Positions 1-12,000 are shown, counted from the stretch's first letter. The stretch: 64,000 nucleotides of DNA from Phymorhynchus buccinoides (GCA_017654935.2 CM065690.1:7993555-8057554), one strand, 5' to 3'. Notes: generated by a model not told the origin, from the sequence alone. A program made the numbers and translations.

Positions 1-790
1 TCCGTATTCCAAAATTTCAACAACCAAAAGCGCTTAAAATCGAGTTGAGTCGACGTGCGTGCGGGTTTCCAATGCCGATCCATCTTTTCCGACCCGAAAA
101 CCATATTCTGCGCATGCGTAAAAACTTTCTTTTCTTGCCAAGATGGCGTCGAAGAAAAGCGTGCAGTCGAAAAGTCGGGCCTACCAGAAGTTTGTTCCCC
201 GATATAAAAAGAATTTTCCGTATATTTACAGGGGTGGTAATTTTCCGGTATATGCCTGATTTCCGGTTTTGAGATGACTAAAAAATGTAATCTCCGGTTT
301 TTGAGTTTGGAAAACAAATTCCAGCATCGGAGAAACAGATGACGATTACAAACATCGTACATGTATTGGCCAAAGTAGCAAACCGATTCAAAATTATCTT
401 TACACGGCACAATCTTCATTTCGCGCCTTTTTGCTCTTCCGCCGTTGTAATTTCCAAGATGGCGTCCGCCGAGAACGCATGTATTGAGTTGGCGAAACCA
501 ACATGTAAGAAAAAAGCAAAAGTACGTGAAGCATTGGAGAATTGAGTGTCTGCAGAATGTAGTTTGAAGAGTAGGATATTAAATACGAGTACTTGCTCCC
601 CCTCCTCCCCCCCTCCAGGAGACCGATTTTTGCGAAATAAAAGTGTGTGCGCTCACTTTATCTTGAAGAATGTGACTTAAAAGGTAGGTTACATAGATAC
701 AGTTTGTATACTGCGTCTATGTGTAGTAGGAAATAATGCTGAAACGTTTTCCAGAACGTTTTTAGGTCCGAATGGAGATGAGTATGGTCC
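1..790. other. Non-coding, probable intron of the DENND5-like gene or 5' flank
   Basis: No exon is supported. Two ATGs in the shared context CCAAGATGGCGTC (143 and 459) open only 38- and 28-codon frames; the shared motif resembles a YY1 site. Nothing else seen. Confidence 0.4.
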
Positions 791-795
791 TTTAA

Positions 796-1015
796 CCCCT
801 TGACTGCCACCAACGTATTACGTACTGACCTGATGACATCACTGATGATGCTATCAGATGAAGAGGAATAACCCTGATATGCAGGCTTTTGCTCTAGCAC
901 AGTCAAGAGGTCCATATCCCCAGACCATTTTTTCCGGATTGTCTCTATCAGTTGTCTTTTTCATGGCATAATTTGCCCATTATTTTTTCTTTGATTTTCT
1001 CTGGCAGTCAAGGGG
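796..1015. mobile_element. piggyBac-like MITE with TTAA target duplications
   Basis: A 220 bp element bounded by a perfect 14-bp inverted repeat, CCCCTTGACTGCCA at 796 and its complement ending at 1015. TTAA flanks both sides (792-795 and 1016-1019). CCC-starting termini with TTAA duplication are the piggyBac signature. It is non-coding. Confidence 0.78.
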
Positions 1016-1123
1016 TTAAGTTAATAGTTCATCTTATACTCCTTTTTATTTGTTCTAGTTCGCGAGGGCACAGTGTAAAGAAGCATGCCATGATCAGCCA
1101 TGCTTATCTGTTTACCCTCATTT

Positions 1124-1129
<6 letters not shown>

Positions 1130-1210
<81 letters not shown>

Positions 1211-1273
1211 TGTCAGCTGTTGGCTTTTTGAATCTCCCCCCTTCTCCGTCCTCCTCCCCCCCCCCCCCCCCCC
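1130..1273 (+). repeat. (CT)n microsatellite and poly-C run
   Basis: (CT)n spans 1130-1206, followed after 50 bp by about 18 C at 1256-1273. Confidence 0.95.
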
Positions 1274-1814
1274 AGTATATTGTGAGTTGGTAATATAAAC
1301 ATTGTTTTATCCAGTATGTAATGATGGGGTGGACAAAAATATACTGGGTACTATTATCTGTGTGTGTGTGTTTATGTGTGTGTTAGTTGTTACATGGTCG
1401 TGTGTGTTTTGAGTATTCATGAATGCAATTTAGCTTGCTTTTTAAAACTATGTTATCTTGTCAGGAGATGACGAGTTTGCTTATAGAAGTATAAAAAATG
1501 CTTCAGCTTCAGGGCTGCGCCCCCTGACCACCGCTTTCTCAGAAGGGGGGCAAGCTCACCTCCCGAACCCACCCCCCACCAGTTTCCTTATTTTGCTTCT
1601 CAAAGGTTGGCAGCTATGCCCACCATCACTTACCAGTAGGTTAGTTGTCAATGATCAACGCCATGTTCACAAACTCATGCTGCCTTTGCCTAGAATCGAC
1701 CTTTTCAAAACAAGTTTAGCTCATTCCTTGTGGAATGCCATATTGGGCAATTTCGAAATTGAAACAAGCTTTAATTCTTTCAAAAAGAACTATCGAACAT
1801 TTCTATATGTTCAG

Positions 1815-2351
1815 TATATATGGATATATTGTTATTGTGATCTGTGATGTGCTGTGTTCAGCGGGGCAACCTGACCTTCCTGCTGTGCATGTTATGAAGT
1901 ATGGATGGACAGATTGTTATTGTGATCTGTGCTGTGATCTGTGCTGTGTTCAGCGGGGCAACATGACCTTCCTGCTGTGCATGTTATGAAGTAGTATGGA
2001 TGGACAGATTGTTATTACTGTGTACTGTGATCTGTGCTGTGTTCAGCGGGGCAACCTGACCTTCCTGCTGTGCATGTTATGAAGTAGTATGGATGGACAG
2101 ATTGTTATTACTGTGTACTGTGATCTGTGCTGTGTTCAGCGGGGCAACCTGACCTTCCTGCTGTGCATGTTATGAAGTATGGATGGACAGATTGTTATTG
2201 TGATCTGTGCTGTGATCTGTGCTGTGTTCAGCGGGGCAACCTGACCTTCCTGCTGTGCATGTTATGAAGTAGTATGGATGGACAGATTGTTATTACTGTG
2301 TACTGTGATCTGTGCTGTGTTCAGCGGGGCAACCTGACCTTCCTGCTGTGC
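1815..2351 (+). repeat. ~90-bp array copying the exon A acceptor
   Basis: Five copies plus the real one. Each contains GTGCTGTGTTCAG followed by the first 27 coding bases of exon A (RGNLTFLLC), then ATGTTATGA, which stops the frame. Unit length alternates through a short GATCTGTGCT duplication. Confidence 0.88.
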
Positions 2352-2451
2352 GGGGAGAAGGGTCTGGTGCAGTGCATGGAGCAGGTCTTCTACTTCGGCT
2401 TCCGCTCCTCACGCCTCTTCCGCAACAAGATCTTCATCTGGGATTACCTCG
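2325..2451 (+). CDS. DENND5: DENND5-like exon A (RUN domain start)
   Basis: 127 bp exon starting after TGTGTTCAG and ending at CCTCG|GTCAGC. It encodes RGNLTFLLC, then the [12 protein letters not shown] and [16 protein letters not shown] blocks. It ends in phase 1; the split codon completes as GAG with exon B. The acceptor plus the first 27 coding bases is repeated five times upstream, and the donor is repeated downstream. Confidence 0.78.
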
Positions 2452-5400
2452 GTCAGCACGCTTTGTTAGCCACTGTTGTCATGGTAACAGTGTGTCAGTG
2501 TGTGCCGCCAGTCCTCGGTCAGCACGCTTTGTTAGCCACTGTTGTCATGGTAACAGTGTGTCAGTGTGTGCCGCCAGTCCTGGGTCAGCACGCTTTGTTA
2601 GCCACTGTTGTCATGGTAACAGTGTGTACCGGCAGTCCTGTTAAAGCAGCACTCCACACAGCAACAGGAGGCAGCTGCTCCTCTGCAGGTTTATTGTGGA
2701 AATGCATTACCCAGGGTACATTTTCCATTCTCTCGCCGAAAAAAACCTTCGGAACAGTTGGCTTTGGAGAGGGTCCCCAAAGGCCAACCCATTTCTAGTC
2801 ATTTAACACATGTCTTGCATGCAACATGCTTAATATAGCAGACACTGGACACTGGACACTCATGGAAAGAAGCAAAATCAAGCTTCAAAGATCAGAAGCT
2901 AGAAAGTGATTGTACATAATAAAATCTGTGCTTAGCTCAGTCTGCACTAGATGCTCAACACATTTCCGGGCACACTAGTGTAACCACCAGCGCCTACATC
3001 CGACAAATTGTCAGGCACAGACCCTCACTCACTTTCTCTATCAATGGCATAAATAATAAAGAGAAATGGGAGGTTAGTTTGGATGCCCCACATGGCCGAA
3101 AGGCCGAAGAGGGCGTTAAACCCTATTATCACAAGGTTATTTTGGAATGACTTGCTGAACTTGTGTAATTTTGAAGCATTTGTGAGCGTTGTTTGTTAGT
3201 TTTTGTTTTGTAGTAAAATTTGTTTAAAAATCTCTCTCAGAACCCACAGGCTGGTCAAATAACCAGGGCAGAAAGAGGTAAGTGTCTTCATAATGAAGCT
3301 AACTTTCAATTTCACAGCATTTTCTTCGCACACAACACAAAACAGATGACCTTATACTGACTGTTTCGTCCACTCCTGAGGACTTCCTCAGAGCACGCAG
3401 AATCATATGAAAAAAGTGCCATCGCAGACCATCAAACATTGAAAATCATGAGATAGACTGGAGGGGGCTAAGACTTACTTAAAGGGAGAGAGGCTGGAGA
3501 ATATGGATAATGAAGGAGTCCATTCTTCAAACAGCAGTCATGAACATGGACCAGGGGGTCGCCTTTCAGGGATCTACAACTCTCTTTTCACTGATCTTTG
3601 AAAGATCGGCAGAAAATCCCGAGAATCACAGTTGAGAGTGAGATGTTTTTCACCAGATCAGTCGCTGAGAGGAAGTCCACAAGAGTGGACGACACAGGCA
3701 GTGAAGGTCATCTGTTTTGTGTTGGGTGAGAAGCAAGTGCATCATCATTTGGATTAGCCAACACTTTCAGGGGTCACGGCAGTGAAGGTCATCTGTTTTG
3801 TGTTGGGTGAGAAGCAAGTGTGCATCATCATTTGGATTAGCCAACACTTTCAAGGGTCACGGCATTGAAGGGTTGTCTGTTGACACATTGTGTGTGTGTT
3901 CAGAGCGGCTGAGGCTGTACTTTGACAATGCCATCGTCAACAGCATTGAAGTGTTGTCTGTTGACACATTGTCTGTGTGTTCAGAGCGGCTGAAGATGTA
4001 CTTTTACAATGTCAACAGCATTGAAGTGTTATCTGTTGACACATTGTGTGTGTGTGTGTTCAGAGCGGCTGAAGCTGTACTTTGACAATGCCATTGTCAA
4101 CAGCATTGAAGTGTTATCTGTTGACACATTGTGTGTTTAGAGCGGCTGAAGCTGTACTTTGACAATGTCAACAGCATTGAAGTGTTATCTGTTGACACAT
4201 TGTCTGTGTTTAGAGCGGCTGAAGCTGTACTTTGACAATGCCATGGTCAACAGCGTTGAAGTGTTGTCTGTTGACACATTGTCTGTGTTTAGAGCGGCTG
4301 AAGCTGTACTTTGACAATGCCATGGTCAACAGCATTGAAGTATTATCTGTTGACACATTGTGTTTAGAGCGGCTGAAGCTGTACTTTGACAATGTCAACA
4401 GCATTGAAGTGTTATCTGTTGACACATTGTGTGTGTGTTCAGAGCGGCTGAGGCTGTACTTTGACAATGCCATCGTCAACAGCATTGAAGTGTTGTCTGT
4501 TGACACATTGTCTGTGTTTAGAGCGGCTGAAGCTGTACTTTGACAATGCCATTGTCAACAGCATTGAAGTGTTATCTGTTGACACATTGTGTCTGTGTTC
4601 AGAGCGGCTGAAGCTGTACTTTGACAATGTCAACAGCGTTGAAGTGTTATCTGTTGACACATTGTGTGTTCAGAGCAGCTGAAGCTGTACTTTGACAATG
4701 CCATGGCCAACAGCATTGAAGTGTTGACACATTGTGTGTGTTCAGAGCGGCTGAAGCTGTACTTTGACAATGCCATGGCCAACAGCAGCGTGCGGCCCAT
4801 CCCCGAGGTGTCCAAGGCGGGCTACTGGCTGTTCTGCAATCTGCTGAAGAAGATCAACACCGCATCCCAGGCCATCGGCAAGGACGGAAAGTTCCAGATC
4901 TTCATCTGCGTTGGCATCAGGTCACGCACTGCTGTGGATTGGTTGTTTGTTGATGTTCGGGTATATTTTAAAATCTACTTTCCGTTGATGCAAAGAATAA
5001 CTGTGGCTATGATTTGCAGGGCATGTGCAAAAGCATGTAATAATATTGGTGTAGTCCATTTTTGAATGTAATTATTACATTGTAAGGGAGTTTTACATTA
5101 AATTTCATGATTTTTGTCTGAGGTGTCTTTTGTTAAGTAGTTGCCTGAAACTCCTTAAAATCTATGACAAATCAATTAAAAAAATGAAAATGTTATATAA
5201 AGGCCGACTTAAACTGGAAGGGTCAAAGTACATTTCATAGCATTATTGTGTGCACATTTTTTATGTTCTAATGATCGCAGTTTGAAGACTGTTGATGACA
5301 GGCGATTTGAACCGTTGTGTGTGCAGGGACCGTTGCCTGCACCGGTGGCTCCCCCTGATGGCGGGCACAACAGTGACGGCCCAGATGTACGAGGAGAACT

Positions 5401-5510
5401 CGTTCCTGCGCAACCCCAGCCTGACCAACTTCATCGTGCACATCCTGGACTCCCTGACCGAGTTCAACATCACCCTGGAGTCGTCCCTGCTCAGGGGCCT
5501 GGACATTTAA
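2325..5510 (+). CDS. DENND5: DENND5-like protein, C-terminal RUN domain (3 exons, 5' end outside window)
   Basis: Three exons (2325-2451, 4746-4920, 5327-5510) join in phase (0, 1, 2) to 161 codons plus TAA. The product reads through [66 protein letters not shown] and [15 protein letters not shown], which I recognise as the last RUN domain and C-terminus of DENND5A/B. In that family a DENN module activates Rab GTPases (Rab6/Rab39 trafficking at Golgi and endosomes), and RUN domains bind small GTPases. The DENN, first RUN and PLAT parts must lie to the left of the window. Introns are GT-AG. Minisatellites overlap the acceptor and donor of the first exon, the acceptor of the second and the stop codon of the third. 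The closely spaced family motifs make the call fairly secure; DENND5A versus DENND5B cannot be decided, and an invertebrate may have a single ancestor of both. Confidence 0.78.
2446..2640 (+). repeat. 66-bp array copying the exon A donor
   Basis: Three copies start CCTCG|GTCAGCACGC (the last CCTGG). The first is the true donor of exon A. The rest of the unit is intronic (GCCACTGTTGTCATGGTAAC). Confidence 0.9.
2641..3690. other. Intron sequence without recognised features
   Basis: Single-copy looking, with a short GGCCGAAAGGCCGAAGAGGG motif near 3102 that resembles part of a dispersed repeat. No exon seen. Confidence 0.4.
3690..3865 (+). repeat. Two-copy duplication
   Basis: GCAGTGAAGGTCATCTGTTT through AGCCAACACTTTCA occurs twice, about 80 bp apart, just before the exon B acceptor array. 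Confidence 0.85.
3866..4790 (+). repeat. ~75-80-bp array copying the exon B acceptor
   Basis: About 11 decoys plus the real acceptor. Each has (TTC/TTT)AG|AGCGGCTGA followed by GCTGTACTTTGACAATG and AACAGC, then the intronic GAAGTGTTATCTGTTGACAC. Some copies have a 9-bp exon deletion. Only the last leads into the exon body. Confidence 0.92.
4746..4920 (+). CDS. DENND5: DENND5-like exon B (RUN domain middle)
   Basis: 175 bp exon after TGTGTGTTCAG, ending GGCATCAG|GTCACG. It encodes [20 protein letters not shown] through [14 protein letters not shown] and ends in phase 2. Eleven earlier near-copies of the acceptor and exon start occur from 3900 on, but only this copy continues into the full RUN coding sequence. 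Confidence 0.78.
5327..5510 (+). CDS. DENND5: DENND5-like terminal exon
   Basis: 184 bp exon after GTGTGTGCAG, coding [14 protein letters not shown] through [11 protein letters not shown] to GLDI and TAA at 5508-5510. The last ~63 bp, including the stop, is tandemly repeated three more times downstream with TAG, TAG and TGA at the equivalent position. Confidence 0.8.
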
Positions 5511-5703
5511 CCCTGGCCCTGACCGAGTTCAACATCACCCTGGAGTCGTCCCTGCTCAGGGGCCTGGACATTTAGCCCTGGCCCTGACCGAGTTCAACAT
5601 CACCCTGGAGTCGTCCCTGCTCAGGGGCCTGGACATTTAGCCCTGGCCCTGACCGAGTTCAACATCACCCTGGAGTCGTCCCTGCTCAGGGGCCTGGACA
5701 TTT
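5446..5703 (+). repeat. Stop-codon-containing array at the DENND5 C-terminus
   Basis: Four copies of ~65 bp (CTGACCGAGTTCAACATCAC to GGCCTGGACATTT). The first is the coding C-terminus with TAA; later copies lie in the 3' UTR and read TAG, TAG and TGA at the same spot. Confidence 0.92.
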
Positions 5704-6417
5704 GACCGTGCGTTGATCTGGTTGTTTTGTCATTATCATGAGTTGATGGATGGCATTGAGGTTCCAACGTTATCTAGGCGAATTTGATTTATAAAACCAG
5801 TCTAGGGCTCCCAGCCTAAAATTTTCTTTATGATTTTAGCCACACCTTGACCTTGTGTTCATCAGGGTTTTTTAAAAAAAATCGTTACAGGGTGATATAG
5901 GGCATAAAGGTTCCAAAGATATCTAGGGAAGTTGTCATCTAGTGCCAGTCTAGGGACCCCGTCCTAACATTTCTTTATGATTTATTTTAAGTCTATGAAG
6001 AGGTCAAGTTTTAGTGAAAGGTTAGAAAGTTGAAATTTATTTATTTAAAATCTGTGAAATTTGTCTCAGGTTATTTAGAATCAAAACTAAAAGTGTTGAC
6101 AGATTTGTTTTTATCGAGTAATTAATCAGCTTTTAAAAAATATTTCTAAAGCCTCATGACCAGTTAAGATTAAATTAAAAGCTAGAAAAGATGGGGAAAG
6201 GTTGGAGGTTGGGTGCTTGAAATTAGGTTTTGTAACTCAAAAAAGCTTACACTTATATTTTGCGTTGTAACGAATGGTAAATAGCATGTTGCGTAAATAT
6301 GTGTTTCTTGTCACATGATGATATTCATTGGCTTTTGCTGTGGGCATGATGAACGGAGTGCCATTTTGCTGTGGGCATGATGAACGGAGTGCCATTTTGG
6401 TGTCATCTGGACAGCTG
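5704..6417. other. Probable 3' UTR or intergenic, A/T-rich
   Basis: No gene seen. Contains two imperfect copies of a ~120 bp stretch (GTTCCAACGTTATCTAGGCG near 5761 and GTTCCAAAGATATCTAGGGA near 5909) and a two-copy 31-bp repeat at 6338-6400. Confidence 0.4.
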
Positions 6418-7287
6418 GTGCAGACTGCAAAGGTCATGTGTTCCTCATGGGTCAGGAGTTCACGTCCCTTGTGCAGACTGCAAAGGTCATGTGTTCCTCA
6501 TGGGTCAGGAGTTCACATCCCTTGTGCAGACTGCAAAGGTCATGTGTTCCTCATGGGTCAGGAGTTCACATCCCTTGTGCAGACTGCAAAGGTCATGTGT
6601 TCCTCATGGGTCAGGAGTTCACATCCCTTGTGCAGACTGCAAAGGTCATGTGTTCCTCATGGGTCAGGAGTTCACATCCCTTGTGCAGACTGCAAAGGTC
6701 ATGTGTTCCTCATGGGTCAGGAGTTCACATCCCTTGTGCAGACTGCAAAGGTCATGTGTTCCTCATGGGTCAGGAGTTCACATCCCTTGTGCAGACTGCA
6801 AAGGTCATGTGTTCCTCATGGGTCAGGAGTTCACATCCCTTGTGCAGACTGCAAAGGTCATGTGTTCCTCATGGGTCAGGAGTTCACATCCCTTGTGCAG
6901 ACTGCAAAGGTCATTTGTTCCTCATGGGTCAGGAGTTCACGTCCCTTGTGCAGACTGCAAAGGTCATGTGTTCCTCATGGGTCAGGAGTTCACGTCCCTT
7001 GTGCAGACTGCAAAGGTCATGTGTTCCTCATGGGTCAGGAGTTCACGTCCCTTGTGCAGACTGCAAAGGTCACGTCCCTTGTGCAGACTGCAAAGGTGTT
7101 CCTCATGGGTCAGGAGTTCACGTCCCTTGTGCAGACTGCAAAGGTCATGTGTTCCTCATGGGTCAGGAGTTCACGTCCCTTGTGCAGACTGCAAAGGTCA
7201 TGTGTTCCTCATGGGTCAGGAGTTCACGTCCCTTGTGCAGACTGCAAAGGTCATGTGTTCCTCATGGGTCAGGAGTTCACGTCCCTG
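6418..7287 (+). repeat. 53-bp minisatellite, ~16 copies
   Basis: Unit contains GTTCCTCATGGGTCAGGAGT and TGTGCAGACTGCAAAGGTC. An A/G variant (TCACATCCC versus TCACGTCCC) divides left from right copies, and one truncated copy sits near 7070. All three + frames are free of stops although 53 is not a multiple of 3. Confidence 0.95.
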
Positions 7288-7339
7288 GTAAAAAACAGTC
7301 GCCTCTTTCTGTGCTCTGGAATCAGACTTCCCCGCGATG

Positions 7340-7594
7340 AAGCCTGGTTGAATGTGGTTGGATTGATCCAGTTCATGAGGTAGCCTGGCTGAATGTGGTT
7401 GGATTGACCCAGTTCATGAGATAGCCTGGTTGAATGTGGTTGGATTGACCCAGTTCATTAGGTAGCCTGGCTGAATGTGGTTGGATTGACCCAGTTCATG
7501 AGGTAGCCTGGTTGAATGTGGTTGGATTGACCCAGTTCATGAGGTAGCCTGGCTGAATGTGGTTGGATTGACCCAGTTCATGAGGTAGCCTGGC
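7340..7594 (+). repeat. 41-bp minisatellite, ~6 copies
   Basis: Unit includes AGCCTGGTTGAATGTGGTTG followed by GATTGACCCAGTTCATGAGG. Confidence 0.93.
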
Positions 7595-7782
7595 AGAAGG
7601 CGAAGTGGTCGTGGACCTGGAATGACAAAAGGCAGCCATCTTTTTAATCCTCGCTTTGTGTTTTATTTATTTTTTAACATTTTGATGATGGGATGGATGA
7701 TTGGTCAGAGATAGTTTTGAAGGATTCTATTTTTGATATTATTGGTGAGCAGTGTTTGGTGATTTGTGAGACAGACTGTCAT

Positions 7783-7881
7783 AAATGATGCGCTATAATG
7801 AACTGTAAAATGATGCGCTATAATGAACTGTAAAATGATGCGCTATAATGAACTGTAAAATGATGCGCTATAATGAACTGT
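7783..7881 (+). repeat. 25-bp array, 4 copies
   Basis: Unit ATGATGCGCTATAATGAACT plus GTAAA. A related two-copy repeat with CCATTTTACCGTGTGATTG follows at 7960-8030. Confidence 0.9.
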
Positions 7882-8324
7882 ATTGCGCCAGTGGATGAGA
7901 GGTTGCCCTTTGTGTTACGCATTGCCTTTTGCTCCTTGGCACCAGACATTGGCGGTGCAGCCATTTTACCGTGTGATTGTGTTGTTTTAACAGCCATTTT
8001 ACTGTGTGATTGTGTTGTTTTAACAGACATTTTGAATCGTTATTGTTTTATCTTTTTAAGAGTTTTTGAATTTTTAAATTGTTTTCATTGTTTTATTTGA
8101 AATTCAGTGTTCTTGGCGCACGCGTTTATTGTGTTGTCAGTGGTATGGCAGGCTGTTCTGTGGGAAGGATAGCTGGGATTCTTTTGTCATATCTTTTATT
8201 TACCACTTTACTTCTTATCCTTGAGTGTATTTGTTTTTCATTTTTATTATTAAAGTGCTTTGAATTTAAGGTTTTTTTAAATCACACAATTATCTGAACA
8301 CTAAGAATAATTATGTTACTATTT

Positions 8325-8330
8325 AATAAA
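8325..8330 (+). promoter_or_regulatory. Candidate polyadenylation signal AATAAA
   Basis: The first + strand AATAAA I find downstream of the DENND5 stop. If used, the 3' UTR would be about 2.8 kb and include the 53- and 41-bp arrays. Confidence 0.3.
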
Positions 8331-8584
8331 CACCTGCTCTTAAAACAATTTTTCTTAAACTAATAGCATTGATAGGATCTTGAAATATACTTATATATTA
8401 TCATTAGTGACAGTATCTGAGCAGGTATCAAAAGAAAAGAAAAAGAAGAGTTATGATTACTTAAGGAACGATGCAAAATAGAATTGAACAGGTTGCTGCC
8501 ATCTTGTATCTTCAGTTTTGATTGTTAGTGACTTGATTTAAAATTCTTCTTGTCCTCACGGGGAGTAAGAGCCTGTGTACATAT

Positions 8585-8985
8585 TCACGGTAACCCATGT
8601 GCATGTCCCATGCCAACATTCAGCAAAAGAAAGAAGCCAATGAGATATGCACATGGGTTTCCACATGTCCCATGCCAACATTCAGCAAAAGAAAGAAGCC
8701 AATGAGATATGCACATGGGTTTCCACATGTCCCATGCCAACATTCAGCAAAAGAAAGAAGCCAATGAGATATGCACATGGGTTTCCACATGTCCCATGCC
8801 AACATTCAGCAAAAGAAAGAAGCCAATGAGATATGCACATGGGTTTCCACATGTCCCATGCCAACATTCAGCAAAAGAAAGAAGCCAATGAGATATGCAC
8901 ATGGGTTTCCACATGTCCCATGCCAACATTCAGCAAAAGAAAGAAGCCAATGAGATATGCACATGGGTTTCCACATGCATGTGCA
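8585..8985 (+). repeat. 62-bp minisatellite, ~6 copies
   Basis: Near-identical units with CACATGGGTTTCCACATGTC and AGCAAAAGAAAGAAGCCAAT. Almost no divergence, so recent. Confidence 0.95.
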
Positions 8986-9019
8986 CACCTGTTCATATTT
9001 CTTCCAGGTTTTTTTCTTG

Positions 9020-12000
9020 CGGCCTAATGTAACTACGCTTAGCGTGCACATGTATGTGGTCATGGCCTAATGTGACTGCGCTTTGCACACTTCAGATGTG
9101 CACATGTATGTGGCCATGGCCTAATGTGACTGCGCTTTGCACACTTCAGATGTGCACATATATGTGGCCACGGCCTAATGTGACTGCGCTTTGCACACTT
9201 CAGATGTGCACATATATGTGGCCACGGCCTAATGTGACTGCGCTTTGCACACTTCAGATGTGCACATATATGTGGCCACGGCCTAATGTGACTGCGCTTT
9301 GCACACTTCAGATGTGCACATATATGTGGTCATGGCCTAATGTGACTGCGCTTTGCACACTTCAGATGTGCACATGTATGTGGCCATGGCCTAATGTGAC
9401 TGCGCTTTGCACACTTCAGATGTGCACATATATGTGGCCACGGCCTAATGTGACTGCGCTTTGCACACTTCAGATGTGCACATATATGTGGTCATGGCCT
9501 AATGTGACTGCGCTTTGCACACTTCAGATGTGCACATGTATGTGGTCATGGCCTAATGTGACTGCGCTTTGCACACTTCAGATGTGCACATGTATGTGGC
9601 CACGGCCTGATGTGACTGCGCTTTGCACACTTCAGATGTGCACATATATGTGGCCACGGCCTAATGTGACTGCGCTTTGCACACTTCAGATGTGCACATG
9701 TATGTGGCCACGGCCTGTTGTGACTGCGCTTTGCACACTTCAGATGTGCACATATATGTGGCCACGGCCTGTTGTGACTGCGCTTTGCACACTTCAGATG
9801 TGCACATGTATGTGGTCATGGCCTGTTGTGACTGCGCTTTGCACACTTCAGATGTGCACATATATGTGGCCATGGCCTGTTGTGACTGCGCTTTGCACAC
9901 TTCAGATGTGCACATATATGTGGCCACGGTCGATGTGACTGCGCTTTGCACACTTCAGATGTGCACATATATGTGGCCACGGCCTGTTGTGACTGCGCTT
10001 TGCACACTTCAGATGTGCACATATATGTGGCCACGGCCTGTTGTGACTGCGCTTTGCACACTTCAGATGTGCACATATATGTGGCCACGGCCTGTTGTGA
10101 CTGCGCTTTGCACACTTCAGATGTGCACATATATGTGGCCACGGCCTGTTGTGACTGCGCTTTGCACACTTCAGATGTGCACATATATGTGGCCACGGCC
10201 TGTTGTGACTGCGCTTTGCACACTTCAGATGTGCACATATATGTGGCCACGGCCTGTTGTGACTGCGCTTTGCACACTTCAGATGTGCACATATATGTGG
10301 CCACGGCCGATGTGACTGCGCTTTGCACACTTCAGATGTGCACATGTATGTGGCCACGGCCTGTTGTGACTGCGCTTTGCACACTTCAGATGTGCACATA
10401 TATGTGGCCATGGTCGATGTGACTGCGCTTTGCACACTTCAGATGTGCACATGTATGTGGCCATGGCCTAATGTGACTGCGCTTTGCACACTTCAGATGT
10501 GCACATGTATGTGGTCATGGCCTAATGTGACTGCGCTTTGCACACTTCAGATGTGCACATATATGTGGCCACGGTCGATGTGACTGCGCTTTGCACACTT
10601 CAGATGTGCACATGTATGTGGCCACGGCCTGATGTGACTGCGCTTTGCACACTTCAGATGTGCACATATATGTGGCCACGGTCGATGTGACTGCGCTTTG
10701 CACACTTCAGATGTGCACATGTATGTGGCCACGGCCTGTTGTGACTGCGCTTTGCACACTTCAGATGTGCACATATATGTGGCCACGGCCTGTTGTGACT
10801 GCGCTTTGCACACTTCAGATGTGCACATGTATGTGGCCACGGCCTGTTGTGACTGCGCTTTGCACACTTCAGATGTGCACATGTATGTGGCCAAGGCCTG
10901 ATGTGACTGCGCTTTGCACACTTCAGATGTGCACATGTATGTGGCCAAGGCCTGATGTGACTGCGCTTTGCACACTTCAGATGTGCACATGTATGTGGCC
11001 ACGGCCTGATGTGACTGCGCTTTGCACACTTCAGATGTGCACATATATGTGGCCACGGTCGATGTGACTGCGCTTTGCACACTTCAGATGTGCACATGTA
11101 TGTGGCCACGGCCTGATGTGACTGCGCTTTGCACACTTCAGATGTGCAAATATATGTGGCCACGGCCTGATGTGACTGCACTTTGCACACTTCAGATGTG
11201 CACATGTATGTGGCCACGGCCTGTTGTGACTGCGCTTTGCACACTTCAGATGTGCACATATATGTGGCCACGGCCTGTTGTGACTGCGCTTTGCACACTT
11301 CAGATGTGCACATATATGTGGCCACGGCCTGTTGTGACTGCGCTTTGCACACTTCAGATGTGCACATATATGTGGCCACGGCCTGTTGTGACTGCGCTTT
11401 GCACACTTCAGATGTGCACATATATGTGGCCATGGCCTGATGTGACTGCGCTTTGCACACTTCAGATGTGCACATGTATGTGGCCACGGCCTGATGTGAC
11501 TGCGCTTTGCACACTTCAGATGTGCACATATATGTGGCCACGGCCTGATGTGACTGCGCTTTGCACACTTCAGATGTGCACATGTATGTGGCCACGGCCT
11601 GATGTGACTGCGCTTTGCACACTTCAGATGTGCAAATATATGTGGCCACGGCCTGATGTGACTGCACTTTGCACACTTCAGATGTGCACATGTATGTGGC
11701 CACGGCCTGATGTGACTGCGCTTTGCACACTTCAGATGTGCACATGTATGTGGCCACGGCCTGTTGTGACTGCGCTTTGCACACTTCAGATGTGCACATA
11801 TATGTGGCCACGGCCTGTTGTGACTGCGCTTTGCACACTTCAGATGTGCACATATATGTGGCCACGGCCTGTTGTGACTGCGCTTTGCACACTTCAGATG
11901 TGCACATATATGTGGCCATGGCCTGATGTGACTGCGCTTTGCACACTTCAGATGTGCACATATATGTGGCCACGGCCTGTTGTGACTGCGCTTTGCACAC

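Noticed and set aside
143..259. Small ORF MASKKSVQSKSRAYQKF... and a second at 459-545, both in CCAAGATGGCGTC context
   Set aside because: 38 and 28 codons, no homology recognised and no splice continuation. Noted only as a shared motif.
8585..8985. CRISPR-like appearance of direct repeats
   Set aside because: Whole units are identical with no unique spacers, and the DNA is animal. Ordinary minisatellite.
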